DNA from: an uncultured Lachnospiraceae bacterium
Lineage (GTDB): Bacteria; Bacillota; Clostridia; Lachnospirales; Lachnospiraceae
DNA length: 64,000 bases
Direction: 5' to 3'
Assembly: GCA_949051815.1 (NCBI GenBank)
Contig: CARQVR010000001.1
Location: 111,540-175,539, forward strand
The notes beneath the pieces are model-generated. The model was given only the letters and a program-made list of their open reading frames with translations. It did not search any database and was not told where the DNA came from. Numbering within the stretch: the first letter of the stretch is position 1; the number at the start of each line of letters is the position of its first letter. Shown one piece after another: positions 53,424 to 62,300 of this stretch. Made by a program: the position numbers and the translations under genes.

Positions 53424-53454
53424 AATACGGCAGCCGGAATCCGGCCGCCGTATT
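53424..53454 (-). terminator. Hairpin between the two LRR genes
   Basis: AATACGGC/GCCGTATT outer stem with an inner CCGG/CCGG stem, located just after the stop of the 1822-residue gene. There is no T-run, so termination is likely partial at most. Confidence 0.5.
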
Positions 53455-53457
53455 GCT

Positions 53458-56400
53458 TTACTTGTTGATCTTCACGCTCATAGTGATCGGCGTTCCTGCC
53501 GTATTCGTTCCCTGTCCGGTAAACTTAATATACATTTTAATCTTATTCGTCGTGTTACATCCGTATGTCACGCCGTTTTTCAGCTTCAAATGGACTTTCA
53601 GGGAACCGTCTTCCTGCGTTTCTCCCTTAACCTCAAAGGAATCGTTTGCTTTCTCATCCTTCTCGCCAAAGGCAATGTCCGCTATGGAGCCGACCGCTTT
53701 CTCGTCGGACTTTTTAACAATAAAGGTCGCCTCGTATGCTTTGCTGGACAGGAACAGGTTTGCCGTTGTCTGGTCTGTCTTCACCTTGGGCAGAATTTCT
53801 GCGGTGGTGACTTTGATTGGCGTCGATGTATAAATACCGTTTCCTGTATCAGCGCCAAATTTATAACCATCCATCAGAAGCCACACATATACCTTATATG
53901 TCTTCCCTTTTTCCAGTTCCGCGTCTTCCTTCGGCACGATATAGAAGGATTTCTTATCCTCTGTGATTCGTGCCTCAAACAGTGTACTTAGCTTTGTCTC
54001 ATCGCCATAGTCACCGATACTCGGATAATCGTCGGTAAGCAGTCTGACCTCCTTCAATGTATCAGTCAGATTAGCAACCTTCGGCGTATAGCGGATACCG
54101 TTCTTCTCCGTATACTCAAAGTCCTCAGGAGCAACATTCTCCGGCCGACGATCCAGAAGATTCATCTTTCCCTTCGCACTAAGCTTCACTGATGAAATCG
54201 CACTGTTGAATACCTTAATTTTGAAGCTGACCGGTTTCGCTGTCCGGATAACATTCTTCCTGCCATCCTTCATATTACTGAATGTCGGTGTCATTCTCAA
54301 TGTGTAAGTCTTGACATCCATCGCTTGCTTCAAGGTAATTCTGAACTTACCGCCTGCCCCATTCTCATCTTCAACCCATTGGAAGTCAAAAAATTCCTTG
54401 ACATTCAGATCCTCATATTTTTTTGTAGTAATCTCAAGACTGTCACGGGTTGCATCTACATCCAATCTGTAAAACTCTTCATTGATCTTTCGTGTAGGCT
54501 CCGCCATCGGTACTGCCAAAACAGAAACCGGCTGCTGAGGCTGGCTGCCACTGTCGTCACCGCTGCCGCTCTGATTGCCGCTGTCTCCAGTACCATCGCC
54601 GCTGCCGCCCTGATTGCCGCCGTCTCCAGTACCATCGCCGCTGCCACCCTGATTGCCGCCGTCTCCAGTACCATCACCGCTGCCACCCTGATTGTCACCG
54701 TCTCCAGTGCCATCGCCGCTGCCGCCCTGATTGTCACCGCCTCCAGTGCCATCGCCGCTGCCGCCTTGATTGTCACCGTCTCCAATATCCGGCTGCTCCG
54801 GCTCAGTCGTCTCTGTCTCCAGATACTTCGGGTTATCGGGAAGATTCTTTACGGTTACGGTCATTTCCGAAACCTCTACATATTTGTCACCGTCCATCGC
54901 CCTCAGATTAAAAGCATTTGTCCCCTTGAGGGTGACTGTGGGCGTCGCCTTATTTACTTTGACTGTCAGTGTAACCTTATTTTCCTTACCCTCTGTATTC
55001 TTATACTTGTGGACAAATCTATAACTTCCCGCCTTAATGTCCGTTGCCTCGTTTTTCAGGGATACGCTTCCTGCTCCGTCTTTACATACGATATTCAGCT
55101 TCTGGTACTCAGCCGCGTTTTTCGCCGTGGACTGCGCCTCGAAATCCTGTTCTCCTGTGATAACCTCATTCCGATGATTCGATACAATCTCAAAAGCTTC
55201 CGACCTCTCGGGATAATTTGCATTCAGCGTGATTGTCGCTTTCTTCAGGCTAAGTTTCGAGGATTTACCGTCGATCTTGATATTGTAGGTATACTTAAAC
55301 TCCTTCCCCTCAGCCCACTTGCTGTTACGAATCCTCATTACAAGCTTACCCGATCCCGCGGGATTACCCGGAATGGTCACCCTGACAGCGACACACTCTT
55401 TATTCACACCATCCACTTTTTCCCTGACAGAAACCAGAGCAGCTTCGGCAAACGGGAATGTAGATGTATTATCCGGCTCTAAACCGTCTTTAAACCCTTC
55501 ATCCCACTCTATCGGTTTCTTTGTCTTTTTATCCAGAAGCAGCAGGTCAACGGTCTGTTTCTCCTTAAATCCACTGCCAAAAGTATCCGTCGTCCTTTCC
55601 AGAACATAGGACGGAGCCACCGTCTTTGTCGGAATCGTAATCTTACACTTTTTCTCCAGATCACCATATCCCTCGAATTTCAGCACCAGATTACCTGTCA
55701 GAACCGGTTTCCCTTTGCTGTTCTTCTTCAGGTCCGCCGCTTTCTGGGTTATGGTTCCGGTTTTCGCATCAATCTGAAAGTTCTCCGTAAACAGTACGTC
55801 ATCTTTATAGTTCGCATGTGTGCTCTCTGTCAGCGGCTCAAGCCTGTACGCCGAAACAACAGCGTCACCGAGCTTCCCTATGACCGGCTGAATCTCTACA
55901 CCATCATTGGCAAGGAAGAGATTGATCTTCTCCGCCTTTTTGTCAAAACTCACGGTCGGTTTCGGCTCGGATTCCTTGACGACGATTGTCAGCGGCGTCT
56001 CATATAGCTTTGGTTCCGTTCCCACTTTCACATAAATTCCCAGCTTCACATTATAGGTTTTCTGCACCAAAGGAGTTGCGCTTATCTTATACGTGGAAAC
56101 GCCGCTCGCGTCATTCCTCCCCACAAAATCAAATATAAATCCGTTAGCCGGGCTTCCGTCTATATATGCCTGAACCTTTTTCTTCGAGTCATCATTGACA
56201 ACCTGATGGCCGTAAGCATCAATGATGCCTATTGTCGTGGTACCACGTTCCTGTTTCGGGTTTACTGTAACTTTGGAAGCTGTCAGTCTTGGCGCATAAT
56301 TCTGTACGCTGACCACAAACTTTTTAGTTGTCTTCCTCTTCTCCTTATCTGTTGCCGTAATGGTGATGGTTGCCTCTCCATCTGCCCCTTTCGGAATAAT

Positions 56401-58926
56401 AATTCTATTTTCAGATGATCCGGCCGCTGTGGATGCTTTCTTCACCTTGGCCACTTTCGCGTCACTGCTGGCCCAGGTGAAAGCCACCTTCATCTCCTCG
56501 TCATCATCCTCCTTGAATGCATTCGCCTCAATGTCAAACTCATATTCTCCGCTGACCAGAACATCCGTCGGAAGAGACACGCCGATTATATCGTCTCCAT
56601 CCTTATCAACTGTCAGGGATTTGTACTTATTCTCATCTAACTGCACCCTGATATGATCAATGGCTGAAGCCTTTTTGACCACAATGGTCACATATTTTAT
56701 AACTTCTCCGCCATTCGTATTGACCACAGCCTCCACAATAGCCGTGCCTTCCTTCAACGCCTTAACCTCGCCCTCGGCGTCGACCGATATCACACCTTTT
56801 GTCGAATTTTTCTCCACCCGGTATTTGATCTTTGACGCAGGGATTCTGGTTGTCTTATTTTCCGCACTGTTAGTAAGGTAAAATTTTGCGCTCTGCCCTT
56901 CCTGCATATAAGCGATCTTTCTTTCATAATCATAATTCACATCCGAGGAAAGCCGCCCATCAATTGTGCTCTCATCACCCGGAACAATATTTGTGGCATC
57001 AATATATTCAAACTCCGCCGTAATCGCTGCACCGCCATTGGGCATCTCAAAATAGTATACGCGTCTGTTCTTATCATAGTCGATCTCTTCTCCATTACAT
57101 CTGAGAGACCCCGGAACCAAACGCAAAATATTCATATACTGCCCCCAATTAATCATAACGAAACACTCGGTTCCGGCTTTTACGCCCTTATCGTAAGGCG
57201 CGACACCATCCTTATTGGTAATCGTATTGATATCCTTGGCGGTCACACTTATTTCCTTTGTAACAGTAAGCACAATCTTTCCGGTAGGATCTGTCACATT
57301 CTTAGTATACGTATAATAGTCCAGTCTCTTCTTCGCATCAATAGCGATAAACCGGAGCCCGCCATTCCGTGTTGCATAATCATGTGCAGCCGAATCCTCC
57401 TCTCCCAAAATGCACAATCCTGCATTTGCATTCGGGAATGCACTGTCTTCCAGCACCGCATTATTAAATTTGATATAAATTCGTTGAAGCGCCGTACATC
57501 CTTGAAATGCATTCGCCTTAACCCCTGTCACATTCTGGGGCAGTTCCACGCTTACCAGCTTTCTACAGTTTTCAAAGGCCAAAGATTCTATCGTTGTGTA
57601 TGTACCCCGCACCTCTGTACTAAATTCCAGTTCAATCAAATTGGAACAGTCGGCAAAGGCTCTTCCGGATATTGTAACAAGCCCTCCTGATATCTCCGCC
57701 TTCTGAATCCCCACACATCCCTGATATGCGGACTCACCCAGAGAAGTGATCCCATCGGGCATATCCACTTCCACTACGCTGCTACAGTTTTTAAACGCAC
57801 CAGCCCCGATGGTGGTGAGACTGTCCGGCAAATTATAATCATCATCCGAGCAGAAAAATTCCAACGCGGAACAGCCCTCAAACGCACTGTCTCCGATTGT
57901 CGTAAGCTTAGAATAATCCGCGCTCGCCATATTGACCATAAAGAGTCTTCTATCACCCTTAAAAGCATTCGCTCCAATAGAAACAACACTGTTTGGAACA
58001 GCAAGCTGCGTCAATCTCTCACAATCCTGAAAAGCGCCCTCGTCAATCGTCGTCAGCCCGGAAAGAATAGATATACCTTTCAGATTCGTACAGCCAAAGA
58101 AACCATTTTTACCAATTCTTGTAACGGACTTAGGAAGCATGACATACGTTACTTTAACTCTGCCTTCAAAGGCGCTTTCCCCAATCTCTGTAAAACTCAC
58201 TTTCCGCAGATCAACAACGCCCTCTACACTCTCATCTATCCCTGTCAGCACGCCGTCAACGATAGTCACCTTCTCCGCATTCTCTTCCGCCGCATTGGCA
58301 TCAAAAGTAATCTTCAAACCGGACGCATCCGTGAAGGTCATCATCCTGATTTCGCCGGTCTTCTCCTCTGGCTCCTCCTCAGGCTCTTTCGTCTCATCCA
58401 CGTCATTTTCAGAAACAGAGGGTTCCTCTGCATCCGCCGCAGGTTCCTGCTCTTCTGCGTCAGGCTCCTCCACCTGCCCGTCATTATCCCCATCCTCTGT
58501 GTCAGACTGATCCCCATCCGGATCGCCGTCTTCCGCGGGGTTCTGATCGCCTTCCTGCCCGTCGCCGTCTTCTGTGGAATTCTGGTCGCCGTCCTGTCCG
58601 TCACCCTCTTGCCCCGGATTGTCCGGATTCTCAGGGTTCTCCTCTTCCGCTGTCTTGTCGTCCCCGTCGGGTTCCTCCCCCTCTTCTGGCGTTTCTGCTC
58701 CGTCGGACGTATCTTCCGTCTCCTCGTCCTCAGTTGTATCTTCTGTAACGCCGGAAGTATTTTCCTCCTCGTCGTCCACTATATCAGCCGGAACCTCGTC
58801 CACTGTATCCGCTTCATTAAAAACAGGCATGTCCGCTCCCTGCTCCGCCGCAAGAACCGTCATGCCGTTTCCGCTCACCACAAGACTAAGCGCCAACAAT
58901 AATGCCAAAACTCTTCTCTTTCTCAT
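53458..58926 (-). CDS. Giant secreted surface protein: BspA-like LRR plus Ig-like domains
   Basis: 1822 residues. Signal peptide (about 1-27, VSGNGMTVLAAE); a long acidic Glu/Asp/Pro/Gly linker (28-190) that includes PSVSENDVDE; LRR_5 units (about 205-505) such as AFQDCERLTQLAVPNSVVSIG; then a chain of Big_2-type and other Ig-like domains to the end. Near 1385-1460 a Gly/Asp/Asn/Gln linker consists of six 13-residue repeats (NQGGSGDGTGDGD type). There is no LPxTG or SLH anchor, so attachment is unknown. Homologous in plan to BspA-like adhesins. Promoter at 59038-59066; operon with the small LRR gene downstream. Confidence 0.9.
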   Translation of the reverse strand: MRKRRVLALLLALSLVVSGNGMTVLAAEQGADMPVFNEADTVDEVPADIVDDEEENTSGVTEDTTEDEETEDTSDGAETPEEGEEPDGDDKTAEEENPENPDNPGQEGDGQDGDQNSTEDGDGQEGDQNPAEDGDPDGDQSDTEDGDNDGQVEEPDAEEQEPAADAEEPSVSENDVDETKEPEEEPEEKTGEIRMMTFTDASGLKITFDANAAEENAEKVTIVDGVLTGIDESVEGVVDLRKVSFTEIGESAFEGRVKVTYVMLPKSVTRIGKNGFFGCTNLKGISILSGLTTIDEGAFQDCERLTQLAVPNSVVSIGANAFKGDRRLFMVNMASADYSKLTTIGDSAFEGCSALEFFCSDDDYNLPDSLTTIGAGAFKNCSSVVEVDMPDGITSLGESAYQGCVGIQKAEISGGLVTISGRAFADCSNLIELEFSTEVRGTYTTIESLAFENCRKLVSVELPQNVTGVKANAFQGCTALQRIYIKFNNAVLEDSAFPNANAGLCILGEEDSAAHDYATRNGGLRFIAIDAKKRLDYYTYTKNVTDPTGKIVLTVTKEISVTAKDINTITNKDGVAPYDKGVKAGTECFVMINWGQYMNILRLVPGSLRCNGEEIDYDKNRRVYYFEMPNGGAAITAEFEYIDATNIVPGDESTIDGRLSSDVNYDYERKIAYMQEGQSAKFYLTNSAENKTTRIPASKIKYRVEKNSTKGVISVDAEGEVKALKEGTAIVEAVVNTNGGEVIKYVTIVVKKASAIDHIRVQLDENKYKSLTVDKDGDDIIGVSLPTDVLVSGEYEFDIEANAFKEDDDEEMKVAFTWASSDAKVAKVKKASTAAGSSENRIIIPKGADGEATITITATDKEKRKTTKKFVVSVQNYAPRLTASKVTVNPKQERGTTTIGIIDAYGHQVVNDDSKKKVQAYIDGSPANGFIFDFVGRNDASGVSTYKISATPLVQKTYNVKLGIYVKVGTEPKLYETPLTIVVKESEPKPTVSFDKKAEKINLFLANDGVEIQPVIGKLGDAVVSAYRLEPLTESTHANYKDDVLFTENFQIDAKTGTITQKAADLKKNSKGKPVLTGNLVLKFEGYGDLEKKCKITIPTKTVAPSYVLERTTDTFGSGFKEKQTVDLLLLDKKTKKPIEWDEGFKDGLEPDNTSTFPFAEAALVSVREKVDGVNKECVAVRVTIPGNPAGSGKLVMRIRNSKWAEGKEFKYTYNIKIDGKSSKLSLKKATITLNANYPERSEAFEIVSNHRNEVITGEQDFEAQSTAKNAAEYQKLNIVCKDGAGSVSLKNEATDIKAGSYRFVHKYKNTEGKENKVTLTVKVNKATPTVTLKGTNAFNLRAMDGDKYVEVSEMTVTVKNLPDNPKYLETETTEPEQPDIGDGDNQGGSGDGTGGGDNQGGSGDGTGDGDNQGGSGDGTGDGGNQGGSGDGTGDGGNQGGSGDGTGDSGNQSGSGDDSGSQPQQPVSVLAVPMAEPTRKINEEFYRLDVDATRDSLEITTKKYEDLNVKEFFDFQWVEDENGAGGKFRITLKQAMDVKTYTLRMTPTFSNMKDGRKNVIRTAKPVSFKIKVFNSAISSVKLSAKGKMNLLDRRPENVAPEDFEYTEKNGIRYTPKVANLTDTLKEVRLLTDDYPSIGDYGDETKLSTLFEARITEDKKSFYIVPKEDAELEKGKTYKVYVWLLMDGYKFGADTGNGIYTSTPIKVTTAEILPKVKTDQTTANLFLSSKAYEATFIVKKSDEKAVGSIADIAFGEKDEKANDSFEVKGETQEDGSLKVHLKLKNGVTYGCNTTNKIKMYIKFTGQGTNTAGTPITMSVKINK
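54571..54785 (-). repeat. 39-bp tandem repeats in the giant surface protein gene
   Basis: Six units starting at 54571, 54610, 54649, 54688, 54727 and 54766, each exactly 39 bp, encode 13-residue Gly-rich blocks. They join two groups of Ig-like domains and are probably a flexible spacer of variable length. Confidence 0.85.
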
Positions 58927-59037
58927 TACTTACCACCTTTTCCCATGCGTACATTAACCGTTTTCTGCCGTTTTTTATCAGATCATCTGCACAGTGAGTT
59001 GCATAACATTTTATTATGTCACCCTATGATGGTTTTG

Positions 59038-59066
59038 ATTATAACATCTGTAATTGTATTATGCAA
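59038..59066 (-). promoter_or_regulatory. Predicted promoter of the giant surface protein gene
   Basis: Minus strand: TTGCAT (59061-59066), 17-bp spacer, consensus TATAAT (59038-59043) preceded by TGT. The leader is about 105 nt and ends in AAAGGTGG before ATG 58926. Confidence 0.65.
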
Positions 59067-59190
59067 GAGAAAAATCCACTACATCTTGTGTTTTAAGAAA
59101 ATCTTAATCTACATCGTCAGCCGGTCTGGTCTCCGTATATCCGTCCTGCCTTCCCTAATTGCTTTATCCGGAAAATTTACTTTATTGATA

Positions 59191-59313
59191 TTAAATACGA
59201 AATTTTTCACTTATTTTGTTAAATTTTTCATTTATTTTATTAAATTCTTCACTTATTTTCTCAAATCCTTCACTTATTTTGTTAAATATTTGCGTTTCTC
59301 TCCTTATTTTCAT
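59191..59313 (-). CDS. Possible 40-residue amphipathic heptad-repeat peptide
   Basis: ATG 59313 to TAA 59191 reads MKIRRETQIF and continues with four heptads of the kind FNKISEG, FEKISEE, FNKINEK, FNKISEK, an ideal amphipathic helix or coiled coil. It is coded by the 21-bp tandem repeat at 59206-59289. Against it: no ribosome binding site is visible, and it begins just after the terminator of the upstream gene. It may be real, a decayed gene end, or a chance frame in a repeat. Confidence 0.3.
   Translation of the reverse strand: MKIRRETQIFNKISEGFEKISEEFNKINEKFNKISEKFRI
59206..59289. repeat. 4 x 21-bp AT-rich tandem repeat
   Basis: Units start at 59206, 59227, 59248 and 59269 (consensus TTCACTTATTTTGTTAAATTT). 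The rest of the spacer 58927-59370 holds the promoter at 59038-59066 and the terminator at 59326-59360; nothing else is seen there. Confidence 0.85.
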
Positions 59314-59325
59314 TTTCTATACAAC

Positions 59326-59360
59326 CAAAAAACCGAGCCACAGATTTTACTCCGTGACTC
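59326..59360 (-). terminator. Rho-independent terminator of the glucosaminidase gene
   Basis: On the minus strand GAGTCACGGA pairs with TCTGTGGCTC (10 bp, two G-U), followed by GGTTTTTTGG, 11 bp after the stop at 59371. Confidence 0.8.
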
Positions 59361-59370
59361 AGTCTGCCTG

Positions 59371-62300
59371 TTACTGCCCGATCCACCACAAAAGCGTCTT
59401 GGCCCCTATGGTATAGGTGATGGTCTTTTCCCCGCCGTAGTTTCCGATTCCGCGCAGGGTTACTTTCGCCTTGCCCTTCTTTGTGTGGTTGATATAAGTT
59501 TCCTCTTTTATGATATAATCCCGTCCGAGAACCAGCGGCTCCGCCGCGCCGCTCACCGTCACGGTCAGATCATCCGCCGTCAGCGTCACCGGCCTGCCGT
59601 CCTGATACTTCTTCGTCTCAACTTTCACCTTCGCCTTGGTGAAATCCGCAGAAACGATGCGGTAAACCGCGGAAATTTCCGGCGGTGCCTCTCCCGTACC
59701 GGCATATGCGCCGATTCCCTGCGCAGTCACGCGAATCAACGTACCGGCCTGCGGAATGTCTTCCGCGTCCACGATCTCTCCGGCTCTGCGCGTCACCTGC
59801 GAAGGCTCTCCCTCCACGAAAACGAGCACTTCCGTCTCCGTCTCATAGGTGTATTGCAGATTCTTGTCATAATCCCTGCCTGCCGTCAGAGTGGTACCGC
59901 TCACATCCTTAAGCACCGCCTTTGTCTTATAAGCGCCCTTCTTTTCCCGGTAAACCACATCTTTCAGCGTCATGGTGATCTTACTGTACCCGCTGTCTGT
60001 CACTTTGTCAAACTGCCCGTCCGTAACGGTAAAGTTTCCTGTCAGTTTTCCTTTGAAACTCCCCTTCCCGGTAATGGTCCATACCGGCAGCCTGTTCTCC
60101 TCCGTGTCCGCCGTGGTCAGCGCATTGTTGTTCTTATAGCTGATCCGGTAATCCTTGTTCAGCTCCAGCGGTGTTCCCTGATATGTCAGAAGAATCACGG
60201 GCTTGCTCCCGCCCTTCACATAAGGAGTCGTGATCCCGTTTAAATCCGTCAGCGGTTTCACGGTTCCCGGTTCATCCTGTGTGTAATAGGAAAGGGTGAA
60301 ATCCTGCCTGCTGCCAATCCTGTCTTCCCGCAATTCACAGGGCAGAATTTTATAACTCTTCTTAACCTGTCCGCTGTACTCGTTGATTCCCTTAAAGGTA
60401 ATGGTTGCCGTTCCTGCCTTAACCGCGCCTTTTTTCGCCGCGCCCGCATAGGACACCACATAATCGCCGGTCACACCGTCTTTGCTCTCCGTGAGGACAC
60501 GGTCATTCAGTGTCAGGCTGTATGCGCCTGGCGTTTGCAGCATTTTTTGATATGCCGCCTCATACAATGCGCCCTCCGCATCCCATGCTTTATCAATTGC
60601 CACATATTCCTTATTTTCCAGTCCCTCCACTTTCGCTCTCGCAAGGGAAGTCCCGACAATCTGATAGGTCACGTTTTTGCTTCCGGCATAACCGCTGCCC
60701 TCCACAGCCGTCAGTGTAACCGTCGCTTTGCCGACGCTCTGATCGTTGCTGTAAGAAAGGGTATAGTGTTCGCCCTCCACAAGCGGCTGTTTTTTATAAG
60801 TCACCGTCAGACCCGCCGGTCTGATGCCGCCCTCTTTTGCCATCTGCTCATTGGTGTAAGTCTGTTTCGGTATTTTCGCCACGCTGACCTTACCAAGCAG
60901 CACATCCGACGTGATCGTCTCGTAAATCGTAATCGTTCCGGTATAACCGCCCTTACCTGTAATCACAATCGGATAAACGCCCGTCTTACAGTAGGCTCCC
61001 GTTCCGGTCTGGGGATAGCTCTTCGTATAATCCCTGTTCAGCACAAGTTTCTTTCCGTCGCGGTACACGACAGGCGCGCTTTTGATGGTCTTGCCATTGT
61101 AAGCCACTGTAATATCCGCCGCCGTAATATCGTGATCGGTCAAAGCCTTGGGCACAATATCAAAGTACACATACTCTGTCCCCGTGTAATTTCCCTTGCC
61201 CTTCACGGTGATCGTCGGCCGCGCCTTACCCTCGGTATTTACATTCTTATTGTTCTTGTACGACAGGGAATAGTCCCTGCCCTCCACAAGCTCCAATACT
61301 TCTCCCCGGTCCCCGGCCGTACTGCCGCCCGAAGCAAGCAGGCTTCCGTCCGGAGCAACCGTGCTGTCAAACACGCGCACTTTCGGCTTGATCGCGCTGC
61401 CCGTGTAAGTCTGATCGCCCACGGGAATCACATAAAAGCCTTTCTCCGCGCCGGTGTCCTGATAGTGGGGGTACACATGGGTTTCTCTCGCATAAACGGG
61501 CTGACTGGCAGTAAACGCACTTCCCGCTCCGCCGGTCCCGGTATACCAGCCGCGGAAGATCTTACCGGCAATCGTTTTCTCCTCCGGCATCCGCTCCTCT
61601 CCCACACTTTCCCCATAGCCAAGGGACAGCCGCTGGCCTGCCACAGCCTTCTCGTCGTGGAAAATGACATTGCAAGACTCTGCGCTCACCTCATAGGAAG
61701 CGGAATACCCGGCGACTTGCGCCGTAATCTTCGCCGTTCCCTCACCCACAGCCGTCACCCTGCCTTTATACACCGTCGCCGCCTTTGCGTTGGAGGTGCT
61801 CCAGAGAATGGTTTTATCCGACGTGGTATCTTTCGGCCAATACTCCGCGTTCAGGCTGATGCTCTGCCCTTTAAACAGATTCGTCTTTCCGGCTCCCTCC
61901 TCCGCGCCGGGATCCGATAACTCCAGTTTATAAATGGGTGCGATCACATTTACAACGCAGACTGCGGTTTTATTGCCCGCTTTGGAAGCTTTCGCCGTGA
62001 TTTTCACTTCGCCCGTACCGACAGCGGTGACCACCGCTTTCGACGAATCTTCCGGATCTGCTTTTACGGTTGCGATCTTTCTATTGGCAGTTGTCCATGT
62101 AATCGTTTGATCGGCCGTGGTATCTGCCGGATCGAAGCTGACCTGCAAAACCGTCGTGGCCGTATTCTCCGCTTTTTCCTGCTCGCTTAAATTCTTCGTG
62201 TCCTCCACCACCGTGTCGGGTCTGCGAATGGTGACAGTCTCCTTGTCCAGCGTAATCCCCTGCAAAGGCACTTTCACAATGACTTTACAGGATATCTCCA

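Noticed and set aside
58945..60243. 432-residue open frame on the plus strand
   Set aside because: It runs across a terminator and antisense to the glucosaminidase gene; composition is non-protein-like apart from the 21-bp repeats.
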